This document shows, piece by piece, positions 43,374 through 51,838 of a DNA stretch of 64,000 nt (the first letter of the stretch is position 1; the number at the start of each line of letters is the position of its first letter). The DNA is from SABI01 sp963677695 (GTDB taxonomy: Bacteria > Spirochaetota > Spirochaetia > Sphaerochaetales > Sphaerochaetaceae), in the NCBI GenBank assembly GCA_963677695.2, contig CAXXUJ010000001.1, positions 62,001 to 126,000 on the forward strand. Reading direction: 5' to 3'. Position numbers and translations under genes: made by a program. The notes beneath the pieces are model-generated. The model was not told where the DNA came from. It did no database searches and saw nothing but the letters and a program-made list of their open reading frames with translations.

Positions 43374-44375
43374 TTATTTACCGAGCCTGATTCGGGGGTC
43401 GAGAATACTGTAGATCAGATCTACAACCAGGTTGATGATCGCGAAGATGATACCGATCACCATGGTGACTCCGATGATGGCGTTGTAGTCCTTGTACATC
43501 AGACCTGCGATACTGTAGGAAGCCATCCCCGGCCAGCCGAATACGGTCTCGACCAGGAATGCGTTACCGATCAGCGATCCGAACTGCATACCGATGATGG
43601 AAAGAATGGTGATAAACGCATTCTTAAGCATGTACTTGTTTATGATCAGGTTATTCGGTAATCCGTACGACCGTGCAGCGACGATATATTCCTTGTTGAG
43701 CTGTTCCATCATATTCGTTCTCGTCAATCTCATGATCTGGGCAGCGGAAGCGATGGCCAGAGAGAAAGCGGGAATGGTGATGTGCTTGAGGCTGTCAAAG
43801 AAGGCAGGGAAGTTCAGTGTAAGAAGGGAATCGAGGAGCCACAGTCCCGTGATATGCATCGGTACGATGTTTCCCCGTCCGATGACTGGCATGATGCCGA
43901 GGATATAGGAGAAAATGAACTGAAGGAGTATGGCAAGCCAGAATCTCGGGATGGCTATCCCGGAGAGGGATACCATACGGATAAGGTGGTCAGTGAACTT
44001 ATTGTTCCTGACCGCTGCCAGGACTCCCAGCGGGACTCCCAGCAGTACGGCAATGATCATTCCCACCAGACAGAGTTCAAATGTGGCAGCGAAACTTTCA
44101 CGGATGTCCTGATACACATTGTGCTGTGTCCTCAGGGAGTAACCCCAGTCACCCTTGAAAAGACCGCCCACATAGTTGAGATACTGCATGTACACCGGCT
44201 GGTCCAGACCCATCTTTTCAGTCAACTGGGCAATCTGCTCCTGTGTAGCATCAGTACCTGCAGCCAGCTTGACCGAGTCTCCAGGAATAATATGTGTCAA
44301 TGCGAAGATAAGAAGAGACAGCCCGATCAACGTGGGTATCATTTCAAAAATTCTATGTAATAATTCTTTCCTCAT
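43374..44375 (-). CDS. Peptide ABC transporter permease (DppB-like), system C
   Basis: A 333-residue permease with the N-terminal helix MIPTLIGLSLLIFALTHIIP, then GDSVKLAAGTDATQEQIAQL, GYSLRTQHNVYQDI and the EAA loop RSYGLPNNLIINKYMLKNAF. All typical features are present. The 73-bp gap from the binding-protein gene contains a hairpin with a U-run, so the permease and ATPases should be made at a lower level than the binding protein. Confidence 0.92.
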   Translation of the reverse strand: MRKELLHRIFEMIPTLIGLSLLIFALTHIIPGDSVKLAAGTDATQEQIAQLTEKMGLDQPVYMQYLNYVGGLFKGDWGYSLRTQHNVYQDIRESFAATFELCLVGMIIAVLLGVPLGVLAAVRNNKFTDHLIRMVSLSGIAIPRFWLAILLQFIFSYILGIMPVIGRGNIVPMHITGLWLLDSLLTLNFPAFFDSLKHITIPAFSLAIASAAQIMRLTRTNMMEQLNKEYIVAARSYGLPNNLIINKYMLKNAFITILSIIGMQFGSLIGNAFLVETVFGWPGMASYSIAGLMYKDYNAIIGVTMVIGIIFAIINLVVDLIYSILDPRIRLGK

Positions 44376-44388
44376 CGATCGTCCTCTT

Positions 44389-44430
44389 AAAAAAAATTGA
44401 CTGCCGCAGAGCCTTAGGCGACCTGCGGCA
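44389..44430 (-). terminator. Intercistronic attenuator between binding protein and permease, system C
   Basis: On the minus strand TGCCGCAG and CTGCGGCA (44402-44409 and 44423-44430 on the plus strand) form an 8-bp stem, followed by a short AT-rich link and eight U (44389-44396). Placed between the binding-protein stop and the permease start, it is likely a partial terminator or mRNA stabiliser that raises binding-protein dosage. Confidence 0.75.
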
Positions 44431-44448
44431 ATCCTTTAAAACATTCGG

Positions 44449-46065
44449 TTATTTTACGCTCAGGCTGTAGAAGCTGACATCGTATCCCATGAGACCGACA
44501 TACTTGTAGCCTTCGACATTCGTTCTCATAGCGATTCTATGAGTCGGGTTTGCAATGAAGACGCCCGGTACAAGTGCAGTGGCCATTTCCTGTGATTTCT
44601 CGTAGAGAGCCATCTGCTGTGCGGGATCAGTTGCCTTTCTTGCATCCTCAAGCACCTTGTCGATTTCAGGAGTTGCAGCCCAGTGCATGGTTCTGTAGCT
44701 TCCTGCAGTTGATGAGTGCCAGATACCGTAGGTGTGGCTGTCAACGTGCGGGTACTTCAGTGAGTCGGAAATAACTGTCAGGTTGGCAGTTGTTTCAACT
44801 GAAGAAGCGGCCTGTGTGACCTGAGCCCAGGTGACCGGCTTGGGAACAACCTTGATACCGATAGCCTGAAGGTTAGCGGTGATCAGCTGTGAGAACTGGC
44901 GCTGTTCAACTGTGTCTGCAAGATACATGAATGTCACTGAGATATCCTGACCGGCATACTTTGACTGTGCAAGGTACTGTTTTGCCATTTCTATATCCTG
45001 GACCTGAGGCTTGACGCTGTCAGCGTGACCGGGAACAACGGTGGGGACAAAACCTGCTGCAGGTCTGGCTCCGCCGAGAATGTCCTGCTGGCAGGAAGTG
45101 TAATCGAATGCAGCTGCAATTGCCTTACGGACGTTGATATCGTCTGTAGGAGCTTTCTTTGTATTCATCGGGAAGTACTGCAGTTTTGCACTCGGGTCTG
45201 AGATAACCTTTACGTCAGGGCTCTTGGCCATGTCGTTGAAGGCTGAGACTGCGAGCCACATGTGAACCATGTCTGCCTGTCCTGAAACGAGGAGTGTCTT
45301 GACAGTTGCTTCTTCCATGATGGTCTGCATTCTTGCCTTCTTGATCTGGTCAGCTCTCCAGCCTTTCCAGTAGCCTTCGAAGGCCGTGAAATCGAGGTAG
45401 GACTGTCTGTTCCAGTCAGAGAGAATATAGGGACCTGAACCGGCACTGTGCTCTGCTATATAAGCCTGACCGTAGTCTCCGTTCGCTCCGAAGTCGCCAG
45501 CTGCCTGATTTGCCTTCAGCAGTGCGCTGTCGACGATGTAGAGCTGGGTAAGAGAAGAGATGAATGGTGCATAGGGAGATTTAAGGGTGAAGACAACTGT
45601 CTTTGCATCTGTTGCTTCCACGCTCTCAAGGTTTGTGCTCCAGAGCCATGCATTTCCCTGGTTGATGGCGATCATTCTTTCCATTGAATATGCAACGTCG
45701 GCTGCAGAGAGCTTGTTGCCGCTCTGGAAGGTCACGTCATCACGGATGGTCATAGTATAGACCATACCGTCATCGCTGACTGTGTAGCCTGATGCGATGT
45801 GGGGTGCAGGATCCATTGAGTTGTTGGCAACGTCAGGGTAGAAAAGGGGATCGTACAGGTTTACTGCTGTGATGATCTCAGTTTCATCCTTGGCCTTGGC
45901 AGGGTCGATAGTGTTGACCAGCTGCTGTGAGATGTACAGGAAGGTGTCATCAGAACTCTGTGTCTCTGATGCCTGAGAGTCAGTCTGCCCGCCGGCAAAC
46001 ATCGGGAATACAATCATGGAAATCAGAAATGATACCACAATAGTTCTTCTAATAAGGTGTTTCAT
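44449..46065 (-). CDS. Peptide ABC transporter substrate-binding protein (SBP family 5), system C
   Basis: A 538-residue periplasmic binding protein. An export signal (RRTIVVSFLISMIVFPMFAG) ends in AGGQTDSQ. Family blocks are IASGYTVSDDGMVYTMTIRD, DVTFQSGNKLSAADVAYSME and SGPYILSDWNRQ, with a late GVFIANPTHRIAMRTNVEG. It is the first gene of operon C, with GGAGGTAATAAG before the ATG and the shared control elements upstream. It is clearly diverged from the system A binding protein, so the two transporters probably take different compounds. Confidence 0.92.
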   Translation of the reverse strand: MKHLIRRTIVVSFLISMIVFPMFAGGQTDSQASETQSSDDTFLYISQQLVNTIDPAKAKDETEIITAVNLYDPLFYPDVANNSMDPAPHIASGYTVSDDGMVYTMTIRDDVTFQSGNKLSAADVAYSMERMIAINQGNAWLWSTNLESVEATDAKTVVFTLKSPYAPFISSLTQLYIVDSALLKANQAAGDFGANGDYGQAYIAEHSAGSGPYILSDWNRQSYLDFTAFEGYWKGWRADQIKKARMQTIMEEATVKTLLVSGQADMVHMWLAVSAFNDMAKSPDVKVISDPSAKLQYFPMNTKKAPTDDINVRKAIAAAFDYTSCQQDILGGARPAAGFVPTVVPGHADSVKPQVQDIEMAKQYLAQSKYAGQDISVTFMYLADTVEQRQFSQLITANLQAIGIKVVPKPVTWAQVTQAASSVETTANLTVISDSLKYPHVDSHTYGIWHSSTAGSYRTMHWAATPEIDKVLEDARKATDPAQQMALYEKSQEMATALVPGVFIANPTHRIAMRTNVEGYKYVGLMGYDVSFYSLSVK

Positions 46066-46125
46066 CTTATTACCTCCAATAGTCTGTGTAATGTAAGGTT
46101 ACTGTATTGGTGTTCAAGTATTTCC

Positions 46126-46135
46126 GCAATGTGCA
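46126..46135 (-). promoter_or_regulatory. Proximal shared element of operon C
   Basis: TGCACATTGC on the minus strand, 60 bp before the binding-protein start. The equivalent TGCATATTGC lies 55 bp before the operon B start, and TGCACATTG is part of the operon A palindrome. Confidence 0.5.
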
Positions 46136-46262
46136 AACATCCATCCTGTCAGGCTGACACTCCTCCTCTTATACTTCTGTTTATGTAATCCCGGCGCCCC
46201 GGTCGGACATTATTTTAAGATTTTACCATGATGCTCTGAATTAATGAAAGTAAAATCAAGAA

Positions 46263-46296
46263 TTCCTACATTCCTGTAATGTGCATGTATACATAT
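46263..46296 (-). promoter_or_regulatory. Distal shared control block of operon C
   Basis: On the minus strand ATATGTATACATGCACA, an 8-bp spacer and ATGTAGGAA, the same block and orientation as at 34399-34432. The 326-bp gene-free interval 46066-46391 contains this, the proximal element, and otherwise AT-rich sequence. Confidence 0.65.
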
Positions 46297-46391
46297 TTTT
46301 AATTTCAATACTGACAATTTTTCTTGAGCTTCACAGGGTTCAGAGAGCTGAGAGGCCTCCTATTGCTCTATTTCTCCCGTTCCGTGGTGGC

Positions 46392-47930
46392 TCAACCCTT
46401 AAGGATATCGATATAGGTGGGCAGTCCCGTCATATCGGCAGCAGCCGAAGTAAGGGGAATGATGTCCTCACGGGTGATGTGGGAGAGAGAGAATTTCCTG
46501 TTCAGTGCCATGAGCTGCTTCAGTCCCGTGGATATTCTGTTCATATAGGAGTACAGACCGATAGCTCCTGTGGGAATCTTATCTGTTTCGCTGCCGTACT
46601 CTCCCTTGAGGAGCCGGTAGTCGGCAAACACTTCCTCCACTGTACAGCCGTAGCTGCTATACATCTCTGGAAGTTTCCCGTTCTTCAGGGCAAGCCCTAC
46701 CTGCCGTCCTACGGTGGCGGCAGCCATCGCAGATCGGCCGATGGCAATGAGGGAGACATAGGGGGCGCCGAGCGCGAGTCCCTTGAATACCTGATCCTCA
46801 CTCGCGAAGCCTCCGGCAATGGCAACTGGAGGAAGGGGAATACCCTCTCTCTCAAACTTTTCAAGGATACGATGAACAATCACCTCCAAGGTGACTGTCG
46901 GCATACCCCATTCATTCATCATCTTCACCGGACTGTGTCCGGTTCCGCCCCCCGCACCGTCGAGGGTGACCAGATCGATGTGTGACTGAGAAGCTATCTT
47001 CAGTATTGTTTCAATATCTCTCGGGTCGAAGGGGCCGGTTTTCAGGCAGACGCGCTGTGCTCCTGCATTTCTGAGCTCTTCGATCCGTTGTGTCAGGTAC
47101 TCGGGAGTCCATAGGGGAAGAGAATCGACTCTTAGGAAGACAGGTCCGATGCCCTTGCTGAAGTTTTCAATGACCTTAGGGTCTTCAGGATCGGGGGTGA
47201 TGATATAACCGAGGTGTTTCAGGTGTACCGCTTTCTCTCTATCGGGAATATTCCCCATTCCCTGAATCCCCTTGGCTGCCTGACCGAGCTTCAATTCGAC
47301 TGAGGTGAATCCCAACTCTTCGATCGCATATTCAAGAACTCCAAGCCGCTCATCATCGGCATTCGCCTGGAGTACGATATCTCCCTTTCCTCGGTAAAAA
47401 CGTCTGTAGGTGTCCACCATCTCCTGTAGAAGTGGAGAGCTTTTCACTCTCCCGTTTTCCACTACAAGACCCGGATCTTTAGTGATGACCGCCTCTCCTA
47501 TGACGACAGGGATGCCTGAGAGGGCAGCCCCGGTGTAATACTCTTTCCAGGCAAGCTTCGCCATGGCAGGAAGGATGACAGGGGAGGAGATGTCAACCGG
47601 GTTCACAAGGCCGAAGTAAGAAGAGATATCGACCTTGGGGAAGGTTGCTTCATAGCGATCAAAAGGTGATCCCTCAACACCGAAGACTCTTCCGTTGATG
47701 TTGAAATGGGAGAAGTCAACAGGGTAGATCTTCTCTGATGCGAACTGGTTTCTGTCAGAGGCATAAGGGTAGAGAGCTTCGGTACCGCGGATCGCGGAGA
47801 GTCCGATTTCACAGGGTCCTATGCAGTCTCCCGTGCAGATGGCACACATCCCCGAGATATCACATACGTGTTTCGGATCTCTCAGTCTTGTGTGGGTAAC
47901 ACTACTTGCCTGATATGGACTGTAACTCAT
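46392..47930 (-). CDS. FMN-binding glutamate-synthase-family protein
   Basis: A 512-residue protein of the glutamate-synthase FMN-domain family, without the N-terminal amidotransferase part. A cysteine-rich N-terminus (CDISGMCAICTGDCIGPC) suggests an Fe-S site. The FMN/Fe-S core appears as ISSPVILPAMAKLAWKEYYT, DLVTLDGAGGGTGHSPVKMM, VAIAGGFASEDQVFKGLALG and APYVSLIAIGRSAMAAATVG. It could produce glutamate from 2-oxoglutarate with ammonia from another source, or carry out a related oxidoreduction. GGGAGGG precedes the ATG. It is the last gene of a minus-strand run with DUF6092 and nitroreductase genes (22-bp gap). Confidence 0.85.
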   Translation of the reverse strand: MSYSPYQASSVTHTRLRDPKHVCDISGMCAICTGDCIGPCEIGLSAIRGTEALYPYASDRNQFASEKIYPVDFSHFNINGRVFGVEGSPFDRYEATFPKVDISSYFGLVNPVDISSPVILPAMAKLAWKEYYTGAALSGIPVVIGEAVITKDPGLVVENGRVKSSPLLQEMVDTYRRFYRGKGDIVLQANADDERLGVLEYAIEELGFTSVELKLGQAAKGIQGMGNIPDREKAVHLKHLGYIITPDPEDPKVIENFSKGIGPVFLRVDSLPLWTPEYLTQRIEELRNAGAQRVCLKTGPFDPRDIETILKIASQSHIDLVTLDGAGGGTGHSPVKMMNEWGMPTVTLEVIVHRILEKFEREGIPLPPVAIAGGFASEDQVFKGLALGAPYVSLIAIGRSAMAAATVGRQVGLALKNGKLPEMYSSYGCTVEEVFADYRLLKGEYGSETDKIPTGAIGLYSYMNRISTGLKQLMALNRKFSLSHITREDIIPLTSAAADMTGLPTYIDILKG

Positions 47931-47952
47931 TCTCGTACCCTCCCTTTTCTTT

Positions 47953-48231
47953 TCAGATGATATCGACCAGTTTCTCTACCGCTGCATCGAGCATTTCCTG
48001 AAAAGCGGCCTCATCGGACATGCCGCTCTGCCTTCCTTCCTCGATAATATTGATCAGGTCATTCAGCTCCTCTGCTTTATCGTCATTCGATGCGGCCATG
48101 ATTATACTGAGCCGTTTTGCCGCTTCGATCAGTCGCATAGGACCGTAGGAGGCAGGTTCCTGTCCCAGTCTTGCTGCGCTGCTCACAAGGTAGGTCAAAA
48201 GGGCATACATCTCTTCGTCATCATAGGTCAT
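47953..48231 (-). CDS. DUF6092-like small helical protein
   Basis: A 92-residue, predicted all-helical acidic protein (DDEEMYALLTYLVSSAARLG, YGPMRLIEAAKRLSIIM, DEAAFQEMLDAAVEKLVDII). It matches the size and pattern of DUF6092 proteins, which have no known function. Its ATG overlaps the nitroreductase stop by 4 bp, so it is produced with that enzyme. It could be a small accessory subunit for the neighbouring redox enzymes; this is inference from position only. Confidence 0.65.
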   Translation of the reverse strand: MTYDDEEMYALLTYLVSSAARLGQEPASYGPMRLIEAAKRLSIIMAASNDDKAEELNDLINIIEEGRQSGMSDEAAFQEMLDAAVEKLVDII

Positions 48232-48758
48232 GCTTCACTCTCCCAGGAATTATAGCGTACGATATCTTCAAACGGTTTTCTTGTAATACTTCTCGGTTCC
48301 CCGTCGGGGTACCCGACAGTGATGAGGAGCTCAAGGTGGAGGGTTTCGGGAAGAAAGAGGATCTTCCTGACCGCTTTCTCGGTATACGATTTGATCGCGC
48401 AGGTCCCAAGTCCATGGTCAACTGCAGAGAGCATCAGATTCTCTGCGGCCATGGAGGCATCCATGATGCACCCGTACTCCTTGTAATGCTTTCCCGCCTT
48501 CTTCGATTCGGCGTAGCCGTAATCTGAACAGATCACGATGATAGCGGTCGGACCGCCGCTCATGCCGGGGCTGAACATATTGATCTTCCTCACGATAGCG
48601 GGGTCATCAACGATGATGAACCGCCACGCCTGAAGGTTGCTCGCAGTGGGTGCGAGGACGGCGGAGCTTACCAGGGCGTTGAGGATTTCCCTCGGAACCG
48701 GTTGTTCCGTAAACCTTCTGATACTTCTTCTGCTTCTGATTGCTTCTGCTACTTCCAT
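48228..48758 (-). CDS. Nitroreductase-family flavoprotein
   Basis: A 176-residue nitroreductase-fold FMN enzyme. Marks are AIRSRRSIRRFTEQPVPREI at the N-terminus (FMN phosphate contact), SAVLAPTASNLQAWRFIIVD, MAAENLMLSAVDHGLGTCAI and LELLITVGYPDGEPR. It reduces nitro or quinone-like compounds or acts on an unknown ene substrate. AAGGATAGGAAG precedes the ATG. It overlaps the DUF6092 gene and lies upstream of the glutamate-synthase-like gene; the three form an apparent redox operon. Confidence 0.88.
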   Translation of the reverse strand: MEVAEAIRSRRSIRRFTEQPVPREILNALVSSAVLAPTASNLQAWRFIIVDDPAIVRKINMFSPGMSGGPTAIIVICSDYGYAESKKAGKHYKEYGCIMDASMAAENLMLSAVDHGLGTCAIKSYTEKAVRKILFLPETLHLELLITVGYPDGEPRSITRKPFEDIVRYNSWESEA

Positions 48759-48803
48759 CTTCCTATCCTTATCGAGAGGTGAAACGGGTGACTGAGAGTT
48801 GAG

Positions 48804-49844
48804 TTAAAAACGGTCGATTACTGTGATGCCTATGCCTTTGAACTGATCCATGGTGGTCAGTTCAGTGAGCGATTCTTCCAATGTGATTCTCTTGTGAATG
48901 AGTTTGGCCGGATCGAGTTTACCGTGTGCGATCATGGTGAGGAGGTCGGGGTACTTGTGGGCCTGAATCCCGTGACTCCCTAGAATCTCAAGTTCGTGTG
49001 CGATGATCTTATCCATCGGGACCGCCGAGTGCTTATGGTCACCGAGCATCAGTCCCACCTGAATATGCTTGCCCCTCTTCCTCAGGCAGGAGACAGAGTT
49101 GAAGGAGGTGACAGGAGAACCGAGTCCGTCGAGTGATACATGGGCCCCTCCTGAGGTGATGGAGCGGATCTCTGCGATCACGTCCTTTGATGTTGAGGCG
49201 TTCACGGTCGCTATAGCACCGATTGTCTTTGCGAAGGCGAGTTTGTCTTCTGAAATATCGACAGCGAGGACATTCGCTCCGAGGGCATTGGCGATCATGA
49301 TGGCTGAAAGCCCTACTCCGCCGCAGCCATGGACAGCGACCCACTGCCCTGCAGTGACCTTTCCCTGTTCCACTATAGCTCTGAAGGAGGTGACGAACCT
49401 GCAGCCGAGGCTGGCTGCAGTTACGTAATCTATTTCTTCGGGAATTCTGACGAGGTTAGTGTCGGCATAGTCGATAGCTACAAGCTCTGCAAACGATCCC
49501 CAGTGGGTGAACCCCGGCTGAAACTGGTTGTCACAGACCTGATGGTTGCCTGATGCGCATTCGGGGCAGTGCCCGCACCCGCATACAAAGGGAAGCGTGA
49601 CTCTGTCACCCTTCTTCCAGAGTTTTACATCCTTTCCTGTCTCTTCGATGATTCCCGCCAGTTCATGACCGGGAACATGGGGAAGAATGATGTCGGGATC
49701 ATGGCCCATCCATCCGTGCCAGTCGCTTCGGCAGAGGCCGGTAGCCTTCACCCGGATAACCACGCCGTTGTCTGAAGGTACGGGATCGGGGACATGCTCT
49801 ATCTGTAAAGGACCGCCGAATTCTCTGTATACAGCTGCTTTCAT
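48804..49844 (-). CDS. Zinc-dependent alcohol dehydrogenase family protein
   Basis: A 346-residue medium-chain dehydrogenase. Catalytic zinc ligands are in ATGLCRSDWHGW (Cys), LPHVPGHELAG (His-Glu) and GCRFVTSFRA (Cys). The structural zinc site is CGCGHCPECASGNHQVC. The Rossmann motif is VHGCGGVGLSAIMIA and the acidic cofactor residue in VLAVDISEDKL favours NAD. The substrate is an alcohol or polyol, not determined. ATG 49844 is used because GAGGGGATAAAG precedes it and because homology starts there. It lies 45 bp upstream of the nitroreductase gene and may be the first gene of that operon. Confidence 0.88.
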   Translation of the reverse strand: MKAAVYREFGGPLQIEHVPDPVPSDNGVVIRVKATGLCRSDWHGWMGHDPDIILPHVPGHELAGIIEETGKDVKLWKKGDRVTLPFVCGCGHCPECASGNHQVCDNQFQPGFTHWGSFAELVAIDYADTNLVRIPEEIDYVTAASLGCRFVTSFRAIVEQGKVTAGQWVAVHGCGGVGLSAIMIANALGANVLAVDISEDKLAFAKTIGAIATVNASTSKDVIAEIRSITSGGAHVSLDGLGSPVTSFNSVSCLRKRGKHIQVGLMLGDHKHSAVPMDKIIAHELEILGSHGIQAHKYPDLLTMIAHGKLDPAKLIHKRITLEESLTELTTMDQFKGIGITVIDRF

Positions 49845-50068
49845 CTCTTTATCCCCTCTCTTCTTTGGATGCTTTCCCATCAATCCTAATAAATTTGTCA
49901 TTCCAACTCAAGAGAAGTCTGCGTGAAAGATGTGAAATGTATGACCCCTGATTGCGAAACAGAAAGAATGGTCATAGAATGTAGAAACTGTGATTATCTA
50001 CTGATGAATAGATGAACGGAGCGGGCAGTTTGAAGTCCTCTCCCGGTCTCGTTTGAGGAGGAAAAGAG

Positions 50069-50902
50069 ATGAATATAGGATTTCTGCACCCTGGGAATAT
50101 GGGGATCACATTGGCATATGCTGCAAAAAACACAGGTCACACACCGCTTTGGGTGTCTGAAGGAAGGAGTGAAGGGACCAGGGAGAGAGCTGAGAAGTAT
50201 GGTCTTGAAGAAAAGAGAACTCTTCAGGAGTTTGTTGCTTCTTCTGATATCATCATCAGTGTCTGTCCCCCCGCTGCCGCTTCTGAGGTCGCTTCCACTG
50301 TCGCCGCCCTACATTTTTCAGGTATCTATGCCGATGTGAATGCCATTTCACCTCAGAGCAGCATCGAAATCCAGAAGGTCATCGAAGCCGGGGGCGGGCG
50401 GTATGTGGACGGAGGAATCATCGGCCTTCCTGCCTGGAAGGCGGGAACGACCTGGCTCGTTCTCTCCGGTAATGAAGCGGAGACGGTTGCATCCTGTTTC
50501 TCTGCAGGACCGCTTCAGACCGAAGTGCTCACAGAACAGATCGGTCAGGCTTCTGCACTGAAGATGGTATTTGCAGCCAATACGAAAGGGACGATCGCCC
50601 TTCAGTGTACGGTTGCAGCAGCTGCAGAGAAATTCGGTGTGAGGGAGAATCTGGAACAGCACTGGCAGCGCTTCTTCGGTGAAGCTCAGGCCGACAAGAT
50701 AGTACAGGGGATGCGGAACGTCACTGCCAAGGCCTGGAGATTCTCTGCTGAGATGGATGAAATTGCAGATACTCTGGAATCAGCAGGACTGCCGGGAGGC
50801 TTCCATCACGCTTCACGTGACATCTACGACCGCCTCGCCGGCTTTAAAAGTGCTGAGGAACTCCCCTCCCTCAAAGAGGTGTTGGATACCATCAATCAAT
50901 GA
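50069..50902 (+). CDS. 6-phosphogluconate-dehydrogenase-like NAD(P) oxidoreductase with DUF1932 C-terminus
   Basis: A 277-residue beta-hydroxyacid-dehydrogenase-type protein. The Rossmann start is GFLHPGNMGITLAYAAKNTG, followed by SDIIISVCPPAAASEVAS, YADVNAISPQSS and the substrate loop YVDGGIIGLPAWKAG. The catalytic lysine is probably that in SALKMVFAANTKG. The C-terminal half is the DUF1932 helical dimer domain. The substrate is unknown. GAGGAGGAAAAG precedes the ATG. Its end overlaps the convergent DMT transporter gene by 11 bp. Confidence 0.85.
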   Translation: MNIGFLHPGNMGITLAYAAKNTGHTPLWVSEGRSEGTRERAEKYGLEEKRTLQEFVASSDIIISVCPPAAASEVASTVAALHFSGIYADVNAISPQSSIEIQKVIEAGGGRYVDGGIIGLPAWKAGTTWLVLSGNEAETVASCFSAGPLQTEVLTEQIGQASALKMVFAANTKGTIALQCTVAAAAEKFGVRENLEQHWQRFFGEAQADKIVQGMRNVTAKAWRFSAEMDEIADTLESAGLPGGFHHASRDIYDRLAGFKSAEELPSLKEVLDTINQ

Positions 50903-51788
50903 CCGATTCTCTCCTCTTTTTCGCACTCTGAGCCAGAAGCACCGCTGCTGAGGCTATCACAGCACCGCCGATCCAGGTAGTTGTCGGTACGGTCTGAGCA
51001 AAGAAGACGTAACCGAGAATGGCAGCAAACGGGAGACGCATGAAATCGATCGGAGAGATCAGGGAAGCATCAGCAAGGGAGAAGGCACGGGTTGCGCAGG
51101 CCATGGCCAGCGCCCCGAGCAGCCCCTGAATGACAAGGAGGAGAATCTCTCCCCCGGAGGGCATTGTCCAAAACAGTGCTGCAGGAATGGCGGCAATAGG
51201 GACGGTGACGATCAGGTTCCAGGAAACCAGGGTATCGGTCGAGTCTTTTGCAGCCATCGGTTTTAAAATGAGCTGAATGAGAGCGGTGAGGAAGGCTCCC
51301 AGGAGTGCGAACATCAAACCTATGGAGAGCCCCTCCCCCTGTCCTGGACGAATGACCAGCATGACACCTGAAAAACCTACGAGGACAGCTATAATCCTGA
51401 GCTTCTGAGGTTTTTCAGAGAGGAATATCCACGCTCCGATGGTGAGAAAGATCGGGGCCGTGAAAGCGATAGCAGTTGCATCGGCTAATGGAGCGCGGGC
51501 GTAGGCGAAGAAGTACGAGACTACGGCGCAGAGTTTCAAGGCCGCGCGGAGCACATGTCGGAAGCGGTAATGGGAATGGAGAATCCCGGGGCGCCTGATG
51601 ACTAAAAAGAGTATTGCCAGCATCCCGAAAAAGGAGCGGGTGAAACCCATCACAAAGGGGTGGATATGAGGAGAAAGCTGACGTGCGATAGCAGAATCAA
51701 TAGCACCGGCGGCAGCTGTGACCAGCATCAGTGACACACCCATCAGTGCATTCCTATCAAGGGATGCGACATATTCGGTTATCTTCAT
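50892..51788 (-). CDS. EamA/DMT-superfamily transporter
   Basis: A 298-residue inner-membrane protein with ten hydrophobic segments in two EamA repeats. The first is LMGVSLMLVTAAAGAIDSAI through SYFFAYARAPLADATAI. The second is GLMFALLGAFLTALIQLILK through TRAFSLADASLISPIDFMRL. The motif at the end of each repeat (AIAFTAPIF and SPIDFMRLPFAAILGYVFF) is typical of drug/metabolite exporters. The substrate is unknown. GGAGATATC lies upstream of the ATG. It is monocistronic and convergent with the dehydrogenase gene. Confidence 0.88.
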   Translation of the reverse strand: MKITEYVASLDRNALMGVSLMLVTAAAGAIDSAIARQLSPHIHPFVMGFTRSFFGMLAILFLVIRRPGILHSHYRFRHVLRAALKLCAVVSYFFAYARAPLADATAIAFTAPIFLTIGAWIFLSEKPQKLRIIAVLVGFSGVMLVIRPGQGEGLSIGLMFALLGAFLTALIQLILKPMAAKDSTDTLVSWNLIVTVPIAAIPAALFWTMPSGGEILLLVIQGLLGALAMACATRAFSLADASLISPIDFMRLPFAAILGYVFFAQTVPTTTWIGGAVIASAAVLLAQSAKKRRESVID

Positions 51789-51838
51789 TCGTTATGATAT
51801 CTCCAATCCTTCACCTGAAGTCAATCTTTTTCTCTCTT

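Noticed and set aside
46281..46985. 234-codon plus-strand frame overlapping the glutamate-synthase-like gene
   Set aside because: Mostly antisense to a conserved gene, and its 5' part covers the shared control block of operon C.
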